Positions 7,685 to 14,126 of a DNA stretch of 19,037 nucleotides are shown piece after piece. The notes beneath the pieces were generated by a model. That model had not been told where the DNA came from. It did no database searches and saw only the letters and a list, made by a program, of their open reading frames with translations. A program made the position numbers and the translations under genes. The DNA is from Lachnospiraceae bacterium UBA5902 (lineage in GTDB: Bacteria > Bacillota > Clostridia > Lachnospirales > Lachnospiraceae): the NCBI GenBank assembly GCA_002431865.1, contig DJEI01000055.1, forward strand, positions 274 to 19,310, written 5' to 3'. Each line of letters starts with the position of its first letter. The stretch's first letter is position 1.

Positions 7685-8581
7685 ATGGGAACAATTGTAA
7701 ATAAAACGATTCAGGAGGCGACCGCGCGCCTGAAGGAAAATTACGAAGCACAGAAGATTTTTGATATGTCACTTGGAGATTGCGTGCCGGACCGGGATGC
7801 GATCATTTCAATCATAGAAGGACTGCGTACGGTTACATTTCCGGGATTTTTCGGTTCCGAGAATATGGCATATGTGTCGAAGGATAATTTCGCCGGAAGC
7901 ACATTGGCAATCCTGTATGAGCGGCTGTTCAAGCAGATCCGTGTGGCATTGAAGTTTGATAACAGGGAATTGCAGGATGCGGAGATCCGTGCGAAAGCAG
8001 AGGAGTATACATCGACATTTATTGCGAAGATTCCGGACATTCAGGCAATGATCTTAAAGGATGTCGATGCCGAGTTTAACGGCGATCCGGCGGCGAAGGA
8101 TCATCAGGATATCATTCTTTCTTATCCGGGCATCTTCACAATCTTTGTATATCGGTATGCACATGTCCTGTATGAATTAAATGTGCCATATATTCCACGT
8201 ATCATGACGGAATATGCACATGGACTGACCGGTATTGACATCAATCCGGGTGCAACGATCGGTGAATATTTCTGTATCGATCATGGCACGGGAATCGTGA
8301 TCGGTGAGACGACAACGATCGGCGAACACGTGAAGATCTATCAGGGCGTGACGCTTGGTGCACTCTCGACACGCAAAGGACAGCTGCTCTCCGGTGTGAA
8401 GCGTCATCCGACCATCGAGAATAATGTTGTGATTTATGCGAATACTACTATCTTAGGTGGCGAGACTGTGATCGGCGAGAATTCTGTTGTAGCCGGCAAC
8501 TCTTTTGTCACGACATCCATCCCGGCGAACACGAAAGTCGCTTCGATGCAGCCGGAGCTGGAAATAAAAGAGCAGAAGTAG
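7685..8581 (+). CDS. cysE: Serine O-acetyltransferase
   Basis: A 298-residue serine acetyltransferase, which makes O-acetylserine from L-serine and acetyl-CoA, the first step of cysteine synthesis. The N-terminal about 170 residues are helical; this long form (compare about 220 residues in short EpsC-like forms) is common in Clostridia and Bacteroidetes. Residues about 180-285 are the left-handed beta helix of hexapeptide repeats: GIDINPGATIG, CIDHGTGIVIGETTTIG, VKIYQGVTLGA and TILGGETVIGENSVVAGNS. By alignment to the classical enzymes, D185 and H200 are the catalytic pair. Start: a TTG at 7661 is in frame, but ATG 7685 follows GGAGG (7674-7678) at 6 nt. The next gene starts 11 nt after the stop, suggesting co-transcription. 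Confidence 0.93.
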   Translation: MGTIVNKTIQEATARLKENYEAQKIFDMSLGDCVPDRDAIISIIEGLRTVTFPGFFGSENMAYVSKDNFAGSTLAILYERLFKQIRVALKFDNRELQDAEIRAKAEEYTSTFIAKIPDIQAMILKDVDAEFNGDPAAKDHQDIILSYPGIFTIFVYRYAHVLYELNVPYIPRIMTEYAHGLTGIDINPGATIGEYFCIDHGTGIVIGETTTIGEHVKIYQGVTLGALSTRKGQLLSGVKRHPTIENNVVIYANTTILGGETVIGENSVVAGNSFVTTSIPANTKVASMQPELEIKEQK

Positions 8582-8592
8582 GGATTCGATTT

Positions 8593-9207
8593 ATGCAAAC
8601 TAAAGATCATCTTGCCTTAGGGCGTTATCTTGCACGTGCATTTGAGATAGAAGAACCATTCAAAAAATACGCATTTGTAATTGGAAATATCATGCCGGAT
8701 GTTGACAAATGTTCATACATCCACGGATATTTTCAGTTGCTGTGCGCACATAGACAACAAAAAGATGCGGGACCTTTGTCGCTCAATGATCATCGGCGTA
8801 TGCTGATCGGTGGTCATACAGCAGAAGGGTCTCGTTTTTTCGTCAACCGGATGTACCGCGTGCTGCGGAAGCGGGATAAGCTGTCGGTGTACGATTATTA
8901 CCGGCTGGGGAAGGCGGCGCATTATCTGGCAGATCGCTTCACGTATCCACATACGATGCGGTACACCGGGGGATTTTTCGCACATATACGCTACGAGAAA
9001 CAGCTGCATATCTATATGCGTGATATGCTGGCAATCCTGCCGAATATGCGGGAAGCAATACAAGCATGTTTTGCGCAGACAAGCTTCAACAGCCTCTATC
9101 GTGCGTATCGGAAGGAACCGGAAGGAATTGGAACGGTTCTGCACGATTGCTTTCATATTCTGGCAGTTTGTATTGCGTATTTGGAAAACATCTTATATAA
9201 TAAGTAA
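8593..9207 (+). CDS. Zinc-dependent phospholipase C-like protein
   Basis: A 204-residue protein resembling the zinc-dependent phospholipase C / S1-P1 nuclease-like family. Likely metal ligands include the aspartate of GNIMPDVDK (about residues 36-44), the histidine of GGHTAEGS and the H/D pair of KAAHYLADRFTYPHT (about residues 117-131). There is no signal peptide, unlike secreted clostridial phospholipase C, so it is probably cytoplasmic and its substrate is not known. The start ATG 8593 has only a weak purine stretch (AGTAGGGA) before it and lies 11 nt after the serine acetyltransferase stop, which fits translation coupled to that gene. Its last codons contain the promoter of the following gene. 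Confidence 0.8.
   Translation: MQTKDHLALGRYLARAFEIEEPFKKYAFVIGNIMPDVDKCSYIHGYFQLLCAHRQQKDAGPLSLNDHRRMLIGGHTAEGSRFFVNRMYRVLRKRDKLSVYDYYRLGKAAHYLADRFTYPHTMRYTGGFFAHIRYEKQLHIYMRDMLAILPNMREAIQACFAQTSFNSLYRAYRKEPEGIGTVLHDCFHILAVCIAYLENILYNK
9173..9201 (+). promoter_or_regulatory. Sigma-A promoter for the PAS-GGDEF-EAL gene
   Basis: TTGCGT (9173-9178), a 17-nt spacer and a perfect TATAAT (9196-9201), lying inside the last codons of the preceding gene. Transcription would start near 9208, giving an 80-nt leader. Confidence 0.65.
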
Positions 9208-9287
9208 GAACTGGAATGCAAAAGATATAAACATTCTGATATGCATACACATGAAAATGAAAAGCAAGAGGGAAGGAGCGTGTATGA

Positions 9288-10940
9288 GTGGACAGATCAG
9301 AATTTGAGTCACGTTATTTTGACCTGGCAGCAAATGCGCCGGGCAAGACATTTTTATTTTATGGAAATATAAAAGAGGATACAACACGCTGGTCGGCATC
9401 GGCAGTGGAATATTTTGGATTGCCAGGAGAAATCTTTGGAGACTCTACACGGGAATGGATCAGCCGGATTCATCCGGAGGATGTTGAGGAATATACGGAA
9501 AACATCATGGAGTTGTTTCGTGGTGTGATGCCATATCACAACTGTGAATACCGCATCAAGAACGCACAGGGGGAGTATGTGTGGGTCAATTGCCGCGGCT
9601 ATATGACTTATGATGCAGATGGGAATGCAGCGTGGTTTGGTGGACTTGTTACAAATATGGGACACCAGACAAAGATTGACGCGGTTACGAATCTGTGGAC
9701 TGTGTACCAGTTTCGAAGTGAGCTGAATCGACTGTTAGATGATCATGTGCATGGAGGAATCCTGATGATTGGTCTGGAGAACTTCAAGCGGATCAATGCA
9801 GAGTACAGCTATGCGTATGGTGACAGGGTGCTTGCGTTGATTGGGGAAAAACTGCTTGATGGTGTACGGCATAATTGTCATGTATTTCGTATGGATGGCG
9901 CGAATTTTGCGATTATTATGCAGGATGCTGGTGTAGAGCGTATTGTAGAGTATAAGAATTTTGTACAGAATTTTATGAAGAATTTAGTTGTTTCCGGACA
10001 GGCGGTGCATCTGCGGTTCAAAGCAGCGGCAACTTTCTTCCCGGAGGATGGAGAGTTTTTGGATCAGATCCAGAGCAACCTGTTCTATGCGCTTGACCAT
10101 GCGAAGCTTACGAATACGGAAGATGTTGTATTCTATAGTAACGAATTATTTGTACAGAAGAAATATACGACGAGACTGAAAGACACGATCCGGGAATGTG
10201 TCGAGGAAGGCTGTAAATATTTCCGCATTGTGATGCAGCCAATCGTGGAAACGAAATCGGAGGTGTGCGATGCAGCGGAAGTGTTGCTGCGATTTACCCA
10301 TCCGGAGTTCGGCGTGATCGGACCGATGGATTTCATTCCGATTCTGGAAAGTTCCAAGGAGATCATCCGGGTTGGCAAATGGGTGATCGATCAGTCGTTG
10401 CAGACACTCGCCAAGTGGCGGGAGCAGATCGGACATATGCCATTAAAACGTTTGCAGATTAATGTCTCTTACATACAATTTAAAGATCCGGAGCTTTTGG
10501 ATTATGTTGTGGAACGGCTGGATCATTACCAGATTCCACATGATGCAATCATGTTGGAACTGACAGAAAGCTGCCGTGTGGAGCAAACGTCATTTCTATC
10601 GGATGTCCTGCAGACCTTCAAGGATGCAGGTATCCGCATTGCACTGGATGATTTCGGAACCGGATATGCATCACTGACCGTACTCAAGGATATCCCTGCT
10701 GACATGGTAAAGCTTGACCATACAATGACGAGAAGCATTACCGAGAAGCCGAAAGACAAAGCGCTGATTGAGTTCATCGTCAGCTACTGCAAGAAAGTTG
10801 GAATCGCTGTCTGCGCTGAGGGTGTTGAGAAGGTGGAAGCACTCTCCATCGTGCGCAACGCAGGCGTCGAATGTATCCAGGGGTACTACTACGATAAGCC
10901 GCTGGAACTCGATACGTTCTACCGAAAATATGTGAAGTAA
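9288..10940 (+). CDS. PAS / degenerate GGDEF / EAL protein, probable c-di-GMP phosphodiesterase
   Basis: A 550-residue cytoplasmic signalling protein. Residues about 33-125 are a PAS_3-type sensor domain (IHPEDVEEYTENI, YRIKNAQGEYVWVNCRGYM). Residues about 130-288 are a GGDEF fold whose active motif has become DGANF (203-207), so it should not make c-di-GMP, though it might still bind GTP. Residues about 300-548 are an EAL domain with an apparently complete catalytic set: E331 (EVL), N392, E424, D454-D455 (DDFGTGY), K475, E511 and Q531. The expected activity is hydrolysis of c-di-GMP to pGpG, tuned by the PAS domain. Start: GTG 9288 is used; GGAAGGAG (9271-9278) serves it at 9 nt. An out-of-frame ATG at 9284 also fits the site but stops after seven codons. 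Confidence 0.9.
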   Translation: MDRSEFESRYFDLAANAPGKTFLFYGNIKEDTTRWSASAVEYFGLPGEIFGDSTREWISRIHPEDVEEYTENIMELFRGVMPYHNCEYRIKNAQGEYVWVNCRGYMTYDADGNAAWFGGLVTNMGHQTKIDAVTNLWTVYQFRSELNRLLDDHVHGGILMIGLENFKRINAEYSYAYGDRVLALIGEKLLDGVRHNCHVFRMDGANFAIIMQDAGVERIVEYKNFVQNFMKNLVVSGQAVHLRFKAAATFFPEDGEFLDQIQSNLFYALDHAKLTNTEDVVFYSNELFVQKKYTTRLKDTIRECVEEGCKYFRIVMQPIVETKSEVCDAAEVLLRFTHPEFGVIGPMDFIPILESSKEIIRVGKWVIDQSLQTLAKWREQIGHMPLKRLQINVSYIQFKDPELLDYVVERLDHYQIPHDAIMLELTESCRVEQTSFLSDVLQTFKDAGIRIALDDFGTGYASLTVLKDIPADMVKLDHTMTRSITEKPKDKALIEFIVSYCKKVGIAVCAEGVEKVEALSIVRNAGVECIQGYYYDKPLELDTFYRKYVK

Positions 10941-11011
10941 TACCAATATATTATTTATAGGAATCTCGTTTCAAAATGTTTATGAATATTTTGTGAATTA
11001 GAAAAAAGCAG

Positions 11012-11040
11012 TTGATTATTTCTTAGATACTGTATATACT
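11012..11040 (+). promoter_or_regulatory. Promoter of the RNA antitoxin-toxin locus
   Basis: TTGATT (11012-11017), a 17-nt spacer and TATACT (11035-11040). The predicted start near 11047 is a few bases before the first repeat, which is the placement expected for a type III antitoxin RNA. The 70 bases before it (10941-11011) are AT-rich and show no gene or terminator. Confidence 0.65.
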
Positions 11041-11047
11041 GGATTTA

Positions 11048-11180
11048 GAAGTAAATGTTTGCCGCTTGCTGATGGTGCGGGGTATAAATAATTCAGTTCG
11101 TAAATAAAGCCACTTGCTATACAGGTGGGATAGAAATAGTATAGTTTGTAAATGTTCCTCATCAGCGTAAGCTGGTGGGG
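11048..11180 (+). ncRNA. Candidate type III antitoxin RNA (CptI/ToxI-like)
   Basis: The transcript from the 11012-11040 promoter would consist of three degenerate repeats followed by a toxin-like gene, the defining layout of type III toxin-antitoxin systems, in which the repeat RNA is cut by and then inhibits the endoribonuclease toxin. Each repeat has a hairpin: 11062-11080 (CCGC/GCGG), 11110-11128 (CCACTTG/CAGGTGG) and 11157-11180 (10 bp with a GTAA loop). The third, strongest hairpin may act as the leaky terminator usually found between antitoxin and toxin, though its downstream tail is AT-rich rather than a T run. Family choice (cptIN rather than toxIN or tenpIN) is inferred from the toxin. 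Confidence 0.65.
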
Positions 11181-11196
11181 AAATATTTATAATAGG
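11051..11196 (+). repeat. Three tandem degenerate 48-49-nt repeats
   Basis: Units 11051-11099, 11100-11147 and 11148-11196 each begin with GTAAAT. Units 1 and 3 share GTAAATGTT. Units 1 and 2 share CC[GA]CTTGCT and a 19-nt hairpin at the same offset, with a G-C pair in unit 1 replaced by A-U in unit 2 (a compensatory change). Each unit ends in an AT-rich stretch. The last unit runs into the toxin's ribosome binding site AGGAG (11194-11198). Confidence 0.7.
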
Positions 11197-11207
11197 AGAA
11201 AATATTT

Positions 11208-11354
11208 ATGAAAATACGGCAGGGATATTCATACCATATCAAAGATGAATTTTTTGATATGGTTCAAGATAAATATTTAATGAGTAATAAGGAACAGGGG
11301 AATTATCGACCGCATTATTATGCGATTCAAGATAAGAAGAACTTGGATTTATAA
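11208..11354 (+). CDS. N-terminal piece of the interrupted toxin (48 residues)
   Basis: This small frame has the only good ribosome binding site of the locus. It encodes the first strands of the toxin fold, MKIRQGYSYHIKDEFF to KKNLDL, and would be translated up to the TAA. On its own it lacks the expected active-site segment. It may simply be the remnant of the full gene. Confidence 0.5.
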   Translation: MKIRQGYSYHIKDEFFDMVQDKYLMSNKEQGNYRPHYYAIQDKKNLDL

Positions 11355-11357
11355 TGG

Positions 11358-11687
11358 ATGATACCAATTAGTTCACAAGCAGAAAAATATAAGAAAATTA
11401 TTGAAAACAAAAAGAAGCGATATGGAAAGTGTAATACAATTGTGATTGGTTTATTTGCAGGAAAGGAAAATGCTTTTTTGATACAAAATGCGTTTCCTGT
11501 AACTCAAAAATATTTTGATCATGTGCACACAATTCAACAAAAACCGATAACTGTGCATAAAAAGTTGGATAAATTATTGGTAGAAAATTTAAATGAAGTA
11601 TTGGCAATGCATAATCGCGGAATAAAGCTGATATTTACTGACATAGACACAATTCGGAATATGATGGAGAAGGAACTGGAAAGTTGA
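11358..11687 (+). CDS. C-terminal piece of the interrupted toxin (109 residues)
   Basis: This in-frame ATG lies 4 nt after the TAA that ends the upstream piece. It has no ribosome binding site of its own, so expression would need ribosomes that terminate and restart. It encodes the catalytic-looking IPISS segment and the rest of the ToxN/AbiQ-like fold (IVIGLFAGKENAFLIQNAFP, VHKKLDKLLVENLNEVLAMHN, FTDIDTIRNMMEKEL). An automatic pipeline would probably call this as a stand-alone hypothetical protein; in my reading it is the larger part of a broken or split gene. Confidence 0.55.
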   Translation: MIPISSQAEKYKKIIENKKKRYGKCNTIVIGLFAGKENAFLIQNAFPVTQKYFDHVHTIQQKPITVHKKLDKLLVENLNEVLAMHNRGIKLIFTDIDTIRNMMEKELES

Positions 11688-11730
11688 GGTATAACGTAAG
11701 GAATTTGCAGAGCCAATAAAGTAAATAAAG

Positions 11731-11870
11731 AAACCACATGGATACAATTCTAAAGCAGACCGTTGAAGCACGTCGGCACTTAATGAGTGCGTAGCACGAA
11801 TTTAGTACCGCTACGTGCTGAACCGAGCGAGAGCGCGTCTGCGTAGAATGTATCCATGTGGTTTTTTTTT
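11731..11870. terminator. Large branched inverted repeat ending in a T run
   Basis: Outer arms of 16 perfect pairs, 11731-11746 (AAACCACATGGATACA) with 11849-11864. The stem continues with ATTCTA/TAGAAT (11747-11752 and 11844-11849, competing for one base) and GCAGAC/GTCTGC (11755-11760 and 11837-11842). Inside lie AGCACGT/ACGTGCT (11767-11773 and 11813-11819), GCACT/AGTGC (11776-11780 and 11786-11790) and an alternative GTAGC/GCTAC. Nine Ts follow at 11862-11870. It can terminate the toxin transcript and, less strongly, the minus-strand gene. The multi-branch interior is far larger than a terminator needs, so it may be a dispersed palindromic element. Confidence 0.7.
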
Positions 11871-11897
11871 AGTTATATATGCAAATTCCGTTAACCG

Positions 11898-12698
11898 TTA
11901 ACTTAATCTGGACTTTACGTAATTGAAATCCTGGTTATACTGGTTATCAATTTTCTCGTCCCCGAACATGCAGTCCGTGAACATATCGTTTGTGTTCGTA
12001 CCCGGCGATACAACGAATCCATCTCCGAAATCTGCTTTTCCAAGGAACACACTCTCGTAGAACATGTGATCCATGTTCGTTACCTGCTCTGTCAGGAATC
12101 GTTCTGGGAACTTCAGACCATCCGGGATTCGGCATTCTGAGAACATGTACTCCATGTTCGTGACATGTGAGGTATCAAAGATCTTACCGAAATCAAATGC
12201 CTCGGATACCGAGCTCTGGTAGAACATATAACGCATATCCTTCACTTCCTTCGTGTGGAAATGGTCACCGAGTGAGAAGCCCTTCGGCATAACGCAGCCT
12301 GCAAACATCAGATTCATATCTTTGATGCCACGTGTGTTGAACAGTCCGCCGATCTGGAAGCCTTCCGGAAGCGTTACCCAGGAGAACATACCACAGCAGC
12401 TACTTGCATTGATTGGAACTTCCAGACGTCCGCCTTTGAATTCCCGGTAGTTAAATTTCAGAATCTTTTTTCCATTCCAGTTTTTCGTTGGCATAAAACA
12501 GATTGGATTGTAGAGAACCCAATGCTTGTCGCCTGTGCCTTCCTGAAACCATTTATAATTTGGTACACCAATCCGGTTCTGGAACCACATACGCTCGGAG
12601 TCATCATTGACATCAATAAAGTAGGAATTTTCTTCATATACAAAGTGGTCACGACCGAATATTTTCTGACGTTCGATTTCTTCTTTTCCGGCTATCAT
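11898..12698 (-). CDS. DUF285 (BspA-like) repeat protein without a signal peptide
   Basis: A 266-residue protein. Residues about 114-243 are five repeats of exactly 27 residues, aligned on F120, F147, F174, F201 and F228, with the pattern F-x-T-x-x-V-x-[DN]-M-x-x-M-F (FNTRGIKDMNLMF, FHTKEVKDMRYMF, FDTSHVTNMEYMF, FLTEQVTNMDHMF, and a degenerate last copy). This is the DUF285 / Mycoplasma lipoprotein-like pattern, normally found in large surface proteins that bind host or partner proteins. Here there is no signal peptide, lipobox or anchor, and the first 110 residues are a charged, Trp-rich region I do not recognise. It is therefore likely cytoplasmic. The start is preceded by AGGGGG at about 8 nt. 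It has its own promoter just after the anti-sigma gene. Confidence 0.82.
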   Translation of the reverse strand: MIAGKEEIERQKIFGRDHFVYEENSYFIDVNDDSERMWFQNRIGVPNYKWFQEGTGDKHWVLYNPICFMPTKNWNGKKILKFNYREFKGGRLEVPINASSCCGMFSWVTLPEGFQIGGLFNTRGIKDMNLMFAGCVMPKGFSLGDHFHTKEVKDMRYMFYQSSVSEAFDFGKIFDTSHVTNMEYMFSECRIPDGLKFPERFLTEQVTNMDHMFYESVFLGKADFGDGFVVSPGTNTNDMFTDCMFGDEKIDNQYNQDFNYVKSRLS

Positions 12699-12777
12699 TA
12701 AAATTACCCCCTGTTACTAATCAATTCGTACAAAAAGTGCATGATAATTTGCATATTTTGCACAACAGTCTATTTTG

Positions 12778-12806
12778 ATTATAGCGGATACAGGGGGCAG
12801 TTGCAA
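12778..12806 (-). promoter_or_regulatory. Sigma-A promoter for the DUF285 gene
   Basis: On the minus strand, TTGCAA (12801-12806), a 17-nt spacer and a perfect TATAAT (12778-12783). The leader to the start codon is about 70 nt and contains GTGCA...TGCAC inverted repeats of uncertain meaning. Confidence 0.7.
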
Positions 12807-12818
12807 CGGCAAAATCGA

Positions 12819-13493
12819 TTATTGTGCAGATTCTGTCATGGTTACAGACTGTTCGACGTCGTTTTCGTCTATACTGTAGGAACCGCCCTGTTCCAACAGA
12901 GCGTCTGCGTCAAGTCCCAGGTCTTTTTCTGCCTTTGAGAACCATGCAGGTACATCGTTCGGATTTGCTTCGTCCGTTGGAATATTCATCGTGTTGAAGA
13001 TGTATTTCCCTTCTGAATTGAAAATGTACTCTGCCCAGCCATAGCTTTCCACGGTTCCACCAGCGATCAGGACATGCTTATTGCCTTCGGAATCGGTATA
13101 ATCATGCCGGTAATAGTCGGTTTCACTGCACTGATCGGTGATGTCTGTTTTTTCGCCGTTAAGCGTTAAATACAGGCGTCCATTCTCGGCGGTCGTGTAA
13201 GAGAGATCGCCGGTTGACTCAATTGTAAATGTAACGGAACTTCCGTCCTCGGAGATTTCTACGTTCGAGCCATTTGCCATAACAATGATTGTGTGTACGA
13301 GCGAGGAGCCGGTTGCTGCGAAACAGATGCCGTTTGATGCGGCAAACAGCATGACCAGACATGCGGCAGCATAGCACAGGCGCCGGACAACACGGGTTGT
13401 GCGGCTGCGCCGGATGGATGCCGGATTTAAGTTAATCTCTGCGTCGGTCGTCAGGCAGTCAAATGCCTGCTTATATTTTTCATGATTCGTCAT
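12819..13493 (-). CDS. Probable anti-sigma factor, single-pass membrane protein
   Basis: A 224-residue protein. Residues 1-35 are a charged cytoplasmic segment that could hold the sigma factor, residues about 39-61 are a single transmembrane helix (LCYAAACLVMLFAASNGICF), and the remaining about 160 residues would lie outside the membrane, rich in beta strands and acidic. There is no zinc-finger HxxxCxxC motif, so it is not a ZAS-type anti-sigma. The assignment rests mainly on its position: directly after the sigma gene, overlapping it by 14 nt, which is the classic sigma/anti-sigma arrangement. A longer frame opens at 13580, but ATG 13493 follows AGGAGG at 9 nt. Confidence 0.75.
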   Translation of the reverse strand: MTNHEKYKQAFDCLTTDAEINLNPASIRRSRTTRVVRRLCYAAACLVMLFAASNGICFAATGSSLVHTIIVMANGSNVEISEDGSSVTFTIESTGDLSYTTAENGRLYLTLNGEKTDITDQCSETDYYRHDYTDSEGNKHVLIAGGTVESYGWAEYIFNSEGKYIFNTMNIPTDEANPNDVPAWFSKAEKDLGLDADALLEQGGSYSIDENDVEQSVTMTESAQ

Positions 13494-14052
13494 AGTTCCA
13501 ATCCTCCTTTTGTGGTAGTGCCCCCTCACATCCGTTCGGCGGCAGGTCGTCGGCGCATCCTGAATATGTGCTTCGCACATATGCGCCCTCCTCCTTTAAC
13601 TTTTCTCGGAGAGCGGCACGTCCACGGTTTAAGCGAACCTTGACATTGCTCTCGCTTACATGCAGAATCTCTGCGATTTCTTTGATCGTGTAATCTTCAT
13701 AATAGAAGAGATGAATGACGGTGCGCTGTTTCTCCGGGAGCTGCAGCACTGCCTCAAACAGGGCACTGCTTTCAGCGTCTGGAAAATCCAGTTCTTCCAT
13801 ATAGCTCTCCAGGGATTGCCGGTGTTTCCGCCAGAATGCGCGAACCGTATTCTTGGATTTGTTGATTGTAACCCGCATCAGCCATGCGCGGATATGGGTT
13901 TCATCTTCAAACTCCTTCTTCAGAATATGATATTGCAGGAAGGTGTCCTGCACGACATCCTCTGTGTCTTCGCGGTTCTGACAGATACTGAATGCAATCC
14001 GGTATAAATGGGACTGATAGCGATCGATCAGTATCCGTATTGGTATCTTCAT
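13480..14052 (-). CDS. ECF-type RNA polymerase sigma factor
   Basis: A 190-residue sigma-70 family protein of the extracytoplasmic-function group. Region 2 spans about residues 8-75 (EDVVQDTFLQYH, ETHIRAWLMRVTINKSKN); region 4 spans about residues 103-152 (LPEKQRTVIHLFYYEDYTIKEIAEIL then HVSESNVKVRLNRGR). A 35-residue tail after region 4 with two cysteines (YSGCADDLPPNGCEG) is unusual and may only reflect the overlap with the next gene. It would be held inactive by the following membrane protein and released by an envelope or peptide stress. Start: ATG at 14050-14052 is chosen because GGAGG lies 8 nt upstream; in-frame ATGs at 14058 and 14088 are less well placed. Confidence 0.9.
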   Translation of the reverse strand: MKIPIRILIDRYQSHLYRIAFSICQNREDTEDVVQDTFLQYHILKKEFEDETHIRAWLMRVTINKSKNTVRAFWRKHRQSLESYMEELDFPDAESSALFEAVLQLPEKQRTVIHLFYYEDYTIKEIAEILHVSESNVKVRLNRGRAALREKLKEEGAYVRSTYSGCADDLPPNGCEGALPQKEDWNYDES

Positions 14053-14090
14053 AGTCATATCCTCCGTCTGTTTCAAAAGGCCTTTCACAG

Positions 14091-14121
14091 ATTATACACG
14101 TGGGGCATAAAAAAGGTTACA
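14091..14121 (-). promoter_or_regulatory. Candidate promoter of the sigma/anti-sigma operon, ECF-like
   Basis: On the minus strand TGTAAC (14116-14121), 15 nt, then CGTG (14097-14100), which resembles ECF promoters of the form TGAAAC-N16-CGTA and would allow autoregulation. A perfect TATAAT (14091-14096) follows immediately, but it lacks a good -35 at 17 nt. Which element is used cannot be decided by eye. Confidence 0.4.
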
Positions 14122-14126
14122 AAAAC

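Larger units (their letters stand above)
11208..11687 (+). pseudogene. ToxN/AbiQ-family (CptN-like) endoribonuclease toxin gene interrupted by an in-frame stop
   Basis: Reading from ATG 11208 (AGGAG at 11194-11198, 9 nt spacing), the frame runs 48 codons to a TAA at 11352-11354, then continues without any other stop for 110 codons to TGA 11685-11687. Frame and sense are continuous: residues before the stop (IRQGYSYHIKDEFF, YRPHYYAIQDK) and after it (WMIPISSQAEKYKKI, GKCNTIVIG, AFLIQNAFPVT, KLIFTDIDTI) together look like one ToxN/AbiQ-type protein of about 158 residues. In relatives, as I recall them, the residue before WMIPIS is usually Tyr, so TAT or TAC to TAA would explain the stop. The IPISS...K segment, which carries the active-site region in this family, lies after the stop. 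The locus is AT-richer than its surroundings, suggesting horizontal gain. It may be inactivated, split, or a sequencing error. Confidence 0.75.

Noticed and set aside
9235..9242. TCTGATAT considered as a sigma-28 -10 box for the EAL gene
   Set aside because: No TAAA-like element lies 15 nt upstream, and a better sigma-A promoter is present at 9173-9201.
8810..9307. 165-codon plus-strand frame overlapping the phospholipase C-like gene
   Set aside because: Out-of-frame shadow with cysteine- and arginine-rich low-quality sequence; its last ATG (9284) gives only seven codons.
11051..11196. Three repeats considered as a small CRISPR array
   Set aside because: The units are degenerate, adjacent without unique spacers, there are no cas genes, and a promoter and toxin frame flank them in type III order.
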